Below are positions 36,012 to 46,480 of a DNA stretch of 64,000 bases, in pieces. The DNA comes from Prosopocoilus inquinatus (taxonomy: Eukaryota; Arthropoda; Insecta; Coleoptera; Lucanidae). Location of the stretch: contig CM069872.1 of NCBI GenBank assembly GCA_036172665.1, forward strand, positions 38,984,101-39,048,100, read 5' to 3'. Under the pieces are notes generated by a model. That model was not told where the DNA came from and did not search any database. It saw only the letters and a program-made list of their open reading frames with translations. The first letter of the stretch is position 1; every line of letters begins with the position of its first letter. A program made the position numbers and the translations under genes.

Positions 36012-36266
36012 TTGAATGAATGTAATACTATGAAACCAGAACAATTAATTATTAATGAAAAATTTCCCGGCGTTCCATCTGTTGTAAATAGTGTCTTTCA
36101 TTATAAAAATGGAATTTTGTACTTTTTTAAAAAGGATAACAAAGCAATTTCATACAGATATGATGAATTTTCAAGTATGCTAATAAGGACTGGTCCATTT
36201 GATTTTAGTCTTTTCAATATTCACTGTCCGAATTTAAGTATATTGGAACAACTGAAAACTTTATGA
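36012..36266 (+). pseudogene. hemopexin-like repeat fragment, as in matrix metalloproteinase C-termini
   Basis: An 84-codon open frame contains FPGVPSVVNSVF, then a K-NG-LYFFK stretch, YRYDEFS and FNIHC. This is the blade pattern of a terminal hemopexin repeat (.PG.P..v..vF....g.lYFFk....yRyde..., closing Cys). No protease domain or other blades are seen nearby. A possible splice acceptor (ACCAG at 36036-36040) exists, so it could be a lone exon, but a retained fragment next to the Penelope-like element is more likely. The hemopexin assignment is by motif reading only. Confidence 0.4.
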
Positions 36267-36429
36267 AATAAATTGGCTTCTTATAATCCTGATTAAAAAA
36301 ATATTATGCATTTTTTGTGGGTTACAGACAATTCTTATTAAAGAATTTTGGCGATTTCAGTTCAGTTGATGTAATTAGAAGGAAATAAACGTCAAATATA
36401 ATTGAATAATTGAAGTTGGTTCTTGTCCG

Positions 36430-37915
36430 ATGAAAATTGTAACTACAAAGATTTTTAATCTCGGACCGGACAGAAATATGAAGGGAACACACTAAATTTA
36501 TTTCAAAAATCATTACTCAGGTTACTAGTAAATCAGAATATTTTATAAAGAATTCTTTTGTACTCGTAGAAAAATTAAAACAAATAACTGTGCCAAATAA
36601 TTGCATTATAATTTCTATAGATGTTATTTCTTTATTTACTAACATTCCTAAAGATTTAGCTTTAAAAAGTATTAATGATAGGTGAGATTTTTGGTACAGC
36701 AATGGGTTCTCCTTTATCTCCGGCTTTAACTGAAATTGTTATGCAAGAACTAGAAAAATCTGTTACTAACTCTTTATCATTCGATCTAACGTTATATTTT
36801 CGTTATGGAGATGATTTACTGATTTTGCCTTCTGATAAGGTAGATTTTCTTTTAAATAAATTTAATTCTTTTCATAGTAGATTACAATTTACAGGAGAAA
36901 AAGAAAATAATAATTCATTGAGTTTTTTTGATGCAAATATTATCAGACAGAATGATAAATTAATTACTAATTGGTTTCATAAACCTACCTGGTCAGGTAG
37001 ATACAAAAATTTTCACTCGTATACACCCAAAAATTATAAAATTGCAACTATTATTTCATTAACAGATCGAGCTATTTTACTTTCTGATAAAGTTTTCATT
37101 TATGATAACTTAAATTTAATAAAGAAAACTCTTATTCAAAATTCTTATCCAATAAATCTTATTGAATCAGTAATTAAAAATCGTATTAAATACTTACAAA
37201 ATTCAAATGTCTCTAATAACATTAGACAAAGTTCGAACCGTAAATACATATCATTGCCTTATATTGAACCATTACACAATACATTTAAACACATTTTCAA
37301 AAAATATAATTTAATTTTAACCAGTAAATCTGTGAATAATTTAAATTTAATTTTTTCGAATTTAAAAACCAGAATACCGAAATTAAAATAACCTAACGTG
37401 GTTTATGAAATCAAATGTTCAAATTGTAATTCTGTTTATATAGGTGAAACAAGCCAAAATTTAAAAAACAACATAAATATCATATTCAAAAAAATAATCA
37501 AAATCATTCAGTGCTTGTAGAGCATTCATTAGTAAATAATCATAATTTTGATTTTAATAATACTGATAATTTGTACAGTGAATCTAATATTTTTAAAAGA
37601 CGTTTCATAGAAATGTGTAAAATTAAAATGTCTCCAAATTTTATTAATAAACATACGGACTTTGAAAATTTAAATGATATATTTTGTAGTTTTCTAGACT
37701 CTTTAAACAGGATACAGATCTGTCAAAAAAAAAATAATTAGTTTTAATTTAGTTCTAGTTACTTTTCCCTTTATTCCAGACAACTCGAATTTTAGTTTAA
37801 AATCATGTTACCTTTTCGTTTCTCTTGACGACTTGTTTCTCTTGACAACTTGTTTATTTACTTTTTTCTTTACTTCACATTTCTGTCCAGTTCGAGATTA
37901 AAAAACTTTGTAATT
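36430..37915 (+). mobile_element. decayed Penelope-like retroelement (reverse transcriptase + GIY-YIG endonuclease)
   Basis: Three open pieces follow each other. At 36482-36684 is a frame with IISIDVISLFTNIPKDLAL, reverse transcriptase motif 3. At 36675-37391 is GTAMGSPLSP..LYFRYGDDLL, where the usual YVDD is YGDD. At 37394-37741 is YEIKCSNCNSVYIGETS..LK, the GIY-YIG nuclease start. About 40 residues between the first two pieces are deleted and frames are broken, so it is inactive. Inverted termini (ATTTTTAATCTCGGACCGGA near 36450-36485; complement near 37872-37905) flank it. The N-terminal third of the usual protein is absent. Confidence 0.8.
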
Positions 37916-37925
37916 GCCAAATATA

Positions 37926-38289
37926 GAAGTGTATCAACAACTCCTTCCTTTTTGCCTGTAGGATTTTGCCTGCCATGCCAACAGTAGTCCAGGTTGATGA
38001 AAGAACTGTTAAAATCTGTTTTTATTTAAAGGGATAAAATCAAGGAAAACAGCAAAATTCTAATATTTTTTTTCTGTTCGTTCTTTGCATTAATATTTGT
38101 TTGTTTTGTTTCTGGGATTGTTGGGTATTAAATAATTTCCTTCAAAACTAACGTAATTTATTAGCTAGGAATGAAATAAAATTGGTATGCAGAGCGTGTG
38201 GGGCACTACTAGCACTAGTCAAAGACATACTAATCCTTTTCTGGAACTTTAGTGAACTGTGTGTTCTCCATTTATTTAGTTAATTAATC
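37926..38289. other. intergenic, nothing recognised
   Basis: AT-rich DNA between the Penelope-like element and the tandem repeat. Confidence 0.4.
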
Positions 38290-38660
38290 TTTTGTACAAA
38301 CAGACCGAAATGCCTTGAAATTCAGCGCAGCTTCACGAGCTGAAGGCAAATTTGAACTTTTTAAAAAAATACTTTAAGGACAGGCCGAAATGCCTTGACA
38401 TTTTAACTTTTTTTTTTAATATACCTTAAAAACAGGACAGAATCCTTGAAATTCAGCACAGCTTTATGAGCCGAAGTCAAATTCTACCTTTTTTTTAAAG
38501 TACCTTAAAAAACTGCCTTGAAATTCGGCACAGCTTCATGAACCGAAGGCGAATTTTATCTTTTTTAAAAATACCTTAAAATAGTCCGAAATACCTTGAC
38601 ATTTTAACTTTTTTTTTTACATATTATAGGTACCTTAGAGACAGGGCAAAAATCTTAGAA
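38290..38660. repeat. short tandem-repeat block
   Basis: CCTTGAAATTCRGCRCAGCT..GARCYGAAG occurs at 38313, 38437 and 38518. It alternates with CCGAAATRCCTTGACATTTTAACTTTTTTTTT (twice) and TACCTTAAAA spacers, so it is a degenerate compound repeat of roughly 80-120 bp units. Confidence 0.7.
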
Positions 38661-39182
38661 TTTAACAATTTGTTCTGAACAGCCCCGTAGTAATTACGTA
38701 CTAATATAAATATAAATATTAATTTATTAAGACTCGCATTATTTATATGTTTATAAATACAAATATATTTTCCCTTTTCAGTGTACAACAGAGGAAATAC
38801 AAAGGTTATTGAGATAAAATAGAGACAAAAAGTGTCACAAACACAAAATCATTAAAAGCTTCAGTATTTTGTTAATTATAACCGTTACTGATAATCATAG
38901 CTTACTTCGACACGATTGAATTTTAAGTTTAAGAATGCTGTATTCACTCTACATTTTTATTATACCCTACGGTATCTGACCTTCATATACTGCAGATGTT
39001 ACTTATTTAAATAATATTATGATTACAAAGACTAAAAAGCCGATATCCCACTGTTAATATTTTGATCAAATTTTCCCTGAAAAATTAATAAATATGGTTT
39101 TATGACAGTGGAAATGTTTATATGTTTATCAAATTCTTATAAAAAGGTATAGATATCGATAATGTGCTAATAAATAATTTAC

Positions 39183-39316
39183 TTAGGCTCGATCTTACCA
39201 CCTCCTGATAAATTTAACCGTCGGATAATATCCTAGGTAACCATTGTCGGCACAATAGTTTCTAAGGATATTAACCGACAGTTGAAGTTATCAGCAGATG
39301 GTAAAATCGGGCCTTA
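39183..39316. mobile_element. Harbinger-like MITE, copy 2
   Basis: The 128-bp element 39186-39313 begins GGCTCGATCTTACCACCTCC and ends GGTAAAATCGGGCC. It is flanked by TTA on both sides (39183-39185, 39314-39316). The arms (GATAAATTTAACCGTCGG.. and complement) pair over about 60 bp. It is the same family as the copy at 8531. Confidence 0.8.
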
Positions 39317-40858
39317 GATACTTATGTAATATATGTTATTATTATGGAAATATTGATCGAAACATTGACAGTGGGATATCGATTTAAGCGCCGCTTTGAT
39401 AACAAGACTTAAGGGTCAAGCACACCAACGGGGAACGGCTGAAACCGAGGCGATGCAGGATATCGCATATGATTAGCATCCTTCGTTCCTCCAACAACTT
39501 TTCCATTCCCATAGTTCTGCGTTGGTACGCTGAATCCTTTAAAGAGATTTCAACTTATTTAAAAAAAAGAAACGTTTTTTTAACATTTAAATAAGTTTAA
39601 GTTTAAAGTCTTATTATGAAATTGACCAAGCGAAAAATTCTCTACGAAACTGAGATTATTGTCCAAAATACAAAATGTTTAAAAGCTGCAGCATTTTCAA
39701 GTTGAAATTGAAAGATTATTATTATTTCCATGAATCACAGAATTCTTTTTAATATACATTAAAATCAATATTTTTTTTAACACGGAAGTGGGATTCCTTT
39801 TACAAAAAAAAATTCTTATAGAATGTTACTTTCATAACTTGTATCTTAAAATTTTGCAGATTATTTCTAGAAATACCTGCACTGAAAACTTCATATTGTG
39901 CTTAGTTATAAGTTAAAGTTTGTAAAATATTAATAAATCGAAGCAGCAACTTAACGTGGCCAAAATATCAAAGCCGCAATTATTAGACGTAACGTTCAAC
40001 ATCTACAGTTTCCAACATTCAATTCAATTAAAAATTATACCGCGTGACTAGAAATGATTTAGATTATTTTTCTTTTAGGTTGACAGCACTTTTATATATT
40101 TATCTCGATACGCCTAGTGGATTTTCAAGTTCAAAGTTTCTGTTGGTACACTAGATTGTCAAATTCAAATAAATTCGTTTGTTCTCGATCCAAATATGAA
40201 ATAATTAAATGTTTTAATCATCACGATTTATTATTTCAAATTCGTTATTTTTAGAAATTATGACGGATAGCGTGTACAGCTAATTCCTCAGTGTTCCCAA
40301 CCTATGAACTACAGACGGAATTATACATTTTGTTCGGTTTATTTTGAAGGAGGCGGGCGGCGACGAGAGTATATGCATTCACACGTCACTGCAGCGTTAT
40401 GCGTTTGCCGCCTCGTTCGTTTGTATTTAATAGAACAAAATAATTATAATTCCGTTCCCTGCTAATGCCCTTGCCTCAATTATTTATAGTCACGTGGTAT
40501 TAGAGAGATCTGAAGTAAATACCTGCACGAATTATATTAACAATTATTCTATGTAGATAGGTTATAATTCTTTTTTTCTTACAAAACTTACTCGCACATA
40601 TCTTAGGGCCGTTTTGCACTACCTTATTTCTTGCATAAGGTTTGGTTCAATTAAATTATACTAGAAATTAAATTGAATAAAAACTCGTAAATCTCATAAA
40701 TAGAACGTGTTCGATCTCCAAACCACATCTGCAGTTCAAAAATTTCGTGTGTCAAATATTTATTGTAAAAATTGAACCAAATCTTGTAGGAGTATAATAA
40801 ATAGGGCCTAAACGTCCAAACATTTTTTGGTCTTAACTACAACGAACTAGTTATATTA
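39317..40858. other. intergenic downstream of the acyltransferase gene
   Basis: No gene supported. 40340-40430 is GC-rich. A weak inverted pair (TTAGGGCCGTTTTG.. / ..AATAGGGCCTAA) at about 40604-40809 may be an old MITE. Confidence 0.4.
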
Positions 40859-43800
40859 TCACGTAGAAACGATTTTTGGTTTCCTTTGAGCAACTTTGGG
40901 CAAAATCTTCAGCATCGTCACCACGGGCGCCTCGTACATTACCGACACCAAAAACCCGATCGCGTACGAAGCTAAAACCTGCCCGAGGAAAACCGTCACC
41001 ATCAAGGGCTTGCCTAAATGCAGCGGACTATCCATGTTCATCACCATCACGCGCATCACTAAGGGATGAAGCAAATAAGCGCAGTATGTTATCCTACTGA
41101 TCGGATAGAGTATCGTGGCTGAGAGTATTCCGTTAACAAGTCCTGAAAGACCATCGTTAAGACCACCATTTTCATCAAAAATGAAAATCATTCGTACCTC
41201 CATGTCCTGTGGCACAGGCTATGATGATCCAAGCAAGTCCAAGGGCCCATGCGGAATGGCTGAGGCAACTGTAAGCCGCCCCAGCCAAAGGTGATAAATC
41301 TACTTCGTATAAGCCATAAAGAATCGACAGCAAACACGCGCTTGACACCAACCAGCCAACCGCAACAGTCAACTGCAATAATTTTGAACCAATGAGAAAA
41401 TCGAAGAACAGAAAATAAATTTGGATGTACCTTCGACATTTTGATACGACAATTCGTTTTGAACAAAAGCCACCCGATTGCCATTCCAATCAAGTAAGGC
41501 CCAAGTCGTGTATAGGGTTTATCGTAAATTTGGTCGAAGAGTGCAAGCGGATCATCGGTGGTTGGTTTATAACCGTTGCTTAAAGCAACGTACCCAGTCA
41601 TCATCCAAGAACTTAATAAGAACACGCTCAAGGCTACGGCCGCTGTTTTAAAATAACTGGAAAACGCCTTCTGCTTCATGGTCGTAACAAATAAAACCAG
41701 GAGGCACTTACCTGACTGCCACGATTAATAAGATGGCCCCCAGGATGTAAAACTGGGTGTCGTCTGAAAGGTACCAACTCCATAACATGCACTGGAAACA
41801 GAGAGTAGCAGTTGAGAGTTCAAATTTGAATTGAGACCAGCGTTGCCAGGGGGTCTTAAAAAGAGATCTTAGGCCTCCCTTCTGTTGAAGTCGCCTTAAC
41901 GCTGGCGTTGGGCGCGGAGGTCAGTTACCGCTGTTCCGATTTCAGTTGAAAGTACGTTCAATGAAATTTTTACGCCCCCTGGCAGCGTTGATTGCAACGA
42001 GTCTTACCATTTCTTGGACGGGGAATAGGGTGTTAATATACAGGATGTTCCTCCACCAGTATTTCGGGCAGTTGACATGGTCCATCGTTGGGGGTTCGAA
42101 AATTGAGTTGTAATTAAACCACCTCATGCAGACTTCGACGAGGCCCAATACGAATAAGTAGGGGACGCTCAACCTGAACAGAATATTTTGGGGAACATCT
42201 TTAACTAACAGATTTACTGACGTGGGTTACCTGGCGAAGCGGTATAGAATAAGCCCCCCGAAGTGAAGGCAGCCCGATAGAAACCCTTTCTTCCCCAGCC
42301 TATCCAATTTGCCGTTGGCGTTCACTCGAAAATACAAGAACGAAACCAGTAAGCCGCTGGTGAAGAAGAATGTATCGACGCTGAAAGCCCCGTTGGAGAT
42401 GGTTTGGAAGAAGAACTCTTTTTGCACCACTTTGCGGTACTCCATGTTATCTGCGCATTAATTACGCATACTTCGTTATTATTATTATTTTAAATTATTT
42501 AGTAGATACCTGAGTATTTAAAAGCTATGATGCATGTGTGTCCGAGGATGACCCAAATCATGCTGATGACCTTCAATCCGTGGATGGTAGAAATCGTATC
42601 GCTTCCTACCGTCCGATCGCAGATCGTCCTTACGTTTATACGAACGGAGAACGAAAGGATAAAGTGCTTCAGGACCTCCGCTGGAATAAAATTTAATAAA
42701 CGGGGGTGTTAAGAGGGAGGAAAAGAAAAAGTATGAGGGGACACCCGGGATTGAACCGGGGACCTCTCGATCTGCAGTCGAATGCTCTACCACTGAGCTA
42801 TATCCCCGATTATTTCAGCATTTTGTACTCTTTGTTTTCAGCTGATTCTAAGAATTTCAGTGTTATTTTATTACAATTACGTACCGACAAGGGGGATTTC
42901 CTTTTCAGGATTGTTTGGCTCGACGGTTATTTCAACCGGCTGTTGTTCTGAAGTGTTATTATTGTTATTGTTGTTATTGTTTACAACGTATAGATTGCAT
43001 TTGCCTGAAATCAATTCTGTCTTCAGATTTGATATTTTTTTTGTATTCAAGGGGGAAGAAATTACCGATTTTCGCTTGTACATCAGCCACACTCAATTTG
43101 ATTGGTTTATCAGAGAGTTTATGCTCAGGTTCTGTGTACGTAGTGCATTTAAGAGTCGGCTTTTCATCTTTATCTTCCTCGGAGTTCACATACAAATCGT
43201 ATCCTGTTCCTATCAGCAATAACACGCAGACTATCCCTGTTGCAATGCTGAAACGAAACGAATGTGAATGCGGCGATGTAATTTATTATGTTATTGTTAT
43301 TATTACCATAAAGCCCTAAACGTGTTGTCGGCCCAGATATTGTAGTGATGATGAGGTGATCTTATTCCATCGATTTTGATGGTCACGAACGTGGAAGCGC
43401 TGGATGTTTCTTGGAGGATGGTTTTAACATCGTCGTCAGTGCAAATTAATGGTAAACACAAACCTAAATGAATCATGGTTTCCTGCACAGTAAAATAAGC
43501 CACTTCTAAACTTGAAAGTGGTTTTGGGGGTCGTAATATAAGTTACCTCATTTTTGGTCGTCGAATTTAGGTTGACGTTCAACATGAAAAATGAAACGGG
43601 AAATGGAGGAGGCGACATGTATGACAGTTCCCCTACTTTGAACCCCTTGGATTGACTGGGCGACATTTCAATTCCTCTTCTAATTCTCGTCCTATTCGTC
43701 TGAAAACCACTAAAATAATTACAAGGTCACAGCAAAACAACATTTGAAAATTCTTCTTTGTTTTTTTGATTTCAAAAAAAGCCACAATCATTTACGTTTC

Positions 43801-44530
43801 AATGCCTTCGCCTAACCTCGTTTCAGCAAGCAATAACAACTTGCAACACGAGCAGTTTTTTTTTCCTTCTGGTTTTACAGAAATGACCGCCGCCGCCGCG
43901 CAAAATTGCGCAAGCTAATCATAAGTTACTGATTTTATTGCAACATAAATTTAGATTTTATTGAAGGAGGACTGTAATTGTAGCAAACGTGTGCGCTGAC
44001 CTCGATTTTCTCGAACTTGTAGCCCTTGGGGACGATGTTCTCGCACAGGCTTTGCGACCCCGTCCAAAAATGGTTGCCCCAGAACCATCCCGTGTGGTAT
44101 CTTCCGCTTGAGTCATCCACTGAAAGAAGAGGAGTCATTTTTAATTAGCCAAGCCAAACCCAAACCGATGCGATGGAAAGTGAAATCTGTAAAGTCGATA
44201 TTACGTTTTATGTCAACTTACGATTACGCCTTGCGTTAATGAGATGTCTGTTTAACAAACGCAATGTTATGGGGTAATTAGGTCAGTAGACAAGAAAAAC
44301 AATGAGGAAAGCTTTGAAGGTGTATTCAGGGACAACTTTTATAATATAATTCTGATCTGTCAGATACTTTTCCTGTTTCAATGAGAGTTTGTTTACAAAA
44401 CCATTTCCTTAAACTTTCCAATTCAATTTTTTTTTGTTTTCACGGCGACAATATTGCGATGACTTACTAATCGATTTTTTAATTGCCGTTTCGATAGAGC
44501 TTTCACTGACACACTTTAAACAACAATGTA
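40859..44530 (-). CDS. nrf-6: nose-resistant-to-fluoxetine (NRF-6)-like multi-pass acyltransferase, N-terminus not resolved
   Basis: Thirteen exons: about 44468-44530, then 44001-44119, 43547-43699, 43307-43482, 43066-43247, 42885-43004, 42510-42680, 42231-42450, 42008-42173, 41712-41791, 41431-41656, 41198-41372, 40859-41142. The last twelve give 691 in-phase codons. Residues before the first membrane helix form the Cys-containing NRF domain (DDSSGRYHTG..GN..W.GS...C). The acyltransferase-3 domain starts at ISTIHGLKVISMIWVILGHT, where the GH histidine is the expected catalytic residue, and continues with about ten membrane helices to a stop at 40859. Members move lipophilic compounds or yolk in worms and gut/epithelia in flies; the substrate here is unknown. 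The exon at 42885-43004 encodes nine Asn in a row. Signal peptide and first residues were not found upstream of 44530. Confidence 0.88.
42737..42807 (-). tRNA. tRNA-Cys (anticodon GCA)
   Basis: A 71-nt cloverleaf: acceptor GGGGATA/TGTCCCC, D arm GCTC..GAGC, anticodon loop CTGCAGA with GCA at 42773-42775, T arm CCGGG..TTCAATC..CCCGG. TTTTT lies just downstream as a Pol III terminator. It sits in an intron (42681-42884) of the NRF-6-like gene, on the same strand. Confidence 0.95.
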
Positions 44531-45600
44531 CAGAATGGGATTCTCCTCAACAGATTAATTTGGTACTCGCAAATCAACTAACTCATAGTCTCCAAAAACG
44601 AATATTAAATAAGAAGAGTTAAACAGCAAGAAACGAAAACATAGCTTGAATTGGCCCTCCTTATAACTTTATAACCTTGCTGATCTTACTAATGTATTCT
44701 GTAACTGTGAAAGTCAACTGAAATCAGGCCGTTATTTATTTTTTAACGCCGACGTGAATGTCGCGCTTTATACTCGTTATACTAATTTACATTTACATAT
44801 CAAGTTTTTATTTTTTTCCGAAAGAAACAACTATTTGCTGGTACGTTGGAGTATGCGCATAAAACGATGAAATTACAAGAATGGTAACAACACTCGTGAG
44901 GTTACCACATCAGCGTCGGAGTGAAAGTCGTTTCAAACCGGATGAGTAGAAGAAAGCCTTACGCAAGAGTCATTTTACGGCATTTTGTACGACTTTGCCG
45001 TTGGTAAATCCGATGAGAGCTCCTTATATGACGGGAAAAAATAATATCGCTGGAATTCGCTGAAGTATGTCAGTTTTAAAATGGGAAATTATGCATTTAT
45101 GTTCAAACAATCTTCTTGTTTGAATATTTACAGAAAGTATTTACGTGTATAAATAAATAAAAGTTAACAAACATGAAAAAGAACTAATTGCCCGGCGCAT
45201 CCACCAAAAAAAAATAAATAACCGTTTCATTGATGATCCAGAAGTATAAGTATAATAACACTGAAACTAAATAAAAAGTATTTTCAAATGTCAACCCAAT
45301 CTGTGAGTACACGGTATATTATTTTTATAATAATAATTATTGTTACTATTACTAAAATTGGCGATACCTAACTCGGTGTAAATAAATCTTTTTAATGTGG
45401 CTGCGCAACCTTTTAAACATTCGTTAAATTTCGTCAAAGAATGGATCAATAGATGTTCCAAAGAGTTTCTAAAATTTGCACATTTTTACACCTTTCAAAC
45501 CTTGTAATCATTTTATCTTTTCTTTAATCTTTGTTTCCTTTCTGAATTTTCTGATATTATCCATTCTACATTTGGTTTAGAGTTCTACCTTCTTTTAATT
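44531..45600. other. upstream region of the acyltransferase gene
   Basis: The missing first exon or exons may lie here or further right. I could not identify a signal-peptide exon with a phase-matched donor. Otherwise AT-rich and featureless. Confidence 0.4.
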
Positions 45601-46480
45601 TTTCTAACGAATAATAAACCATATCATCATAAAAAACAAATTTCTTAAAAGTTGGGTAATTTTTAGATCTTTGCCCATACCTTGTAATTTTCTTTTGTAC
45701 TTTAGTCCTTCTCCCGTTTATCTTCTTTACCGTTTTGTCATCTTCTTTACCATTTTTGCTTTTGTTAAAGTTAATTTAAAAGTTAATTAGTTAATTTTCG
45801 TCAGAGATTAAATCATATGGTCATTAAAACTATTTTCTTAAAAGTTACGCCATTTTTAGATCTTTGTCCGCAGCTTGTAATTCTTTTTTTATTTTAGGTT
45901 TTTTTCCGTACTTCTTCTTCTGCATATCTTGTAATGCCGCGTCTTTCTGCCTTTCTCTTTACTTTCGTCTGTTTCTTCTATCTTCTGGTGATAACTATCC
46001 ATCTTCTTTATTTTTTGTTTTCATCTTCTTTACCATTTTTGCCTTTATTATAGCCTCCTATTTTTGTCCAATGAATTGGCTCCTTTGATTTTCGTCAGAG
46101 AATAAATCAAATGGAAATAAAAAACTACTTTCTTAAAAGTTGCGCCATTTTTAGATCTTTATCTGCACCTTATAATTTTATTTTCTACTTTAGCCCTTCT
46201 TCCATCTTTTCTCTTCTACATATCTTGTAATGTCGCGTCCTTCCGCCTTTTTCTTCACTTTCGCCTCTTTCTTCTATCTTCTTTCCCATTTTTGCCTTTA
46301 TTGTAGCATTCCACGTTCATCCAATGAAATGGTTCTTTTAATTTTCGTCAGAGAATAAATCAAAGAGTCATAGAAAAACTACTTTTTGAAAAGTTGCGTC
46401 ATTTTTAGATCTTTGTCCTTGTATTTTTTTCATATTTAGCTCTTCTCACATCTTTTTTCTTGCATATCTTGTAATGCCGC
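45600..46480. repeat. satellite-like tandem array, pyrimidine-rich on the plus strand
   Basis: Degenerate units of about 190-295 bp repeat the words CATTTTTAGATCTTTGTCC (45660, 45853, 46148, 46401), CATATCTTGTAATGYCGCG, TCTTCTTTACCATTTTTGCC and TTTTCGTCAGAGAATAAATC. Open frames across it are low-complexity (Phe, Ser, Leu) by-products. Confidence 0.8.

Noticed and set aside
42518..42793. Minus-strand frame starting MVEHSTADREVPGSIPG
   Set aside because: This is the tRNA-Cys gene read as protein; the real acyltransferase exon 42510-42680 uses a different frame.
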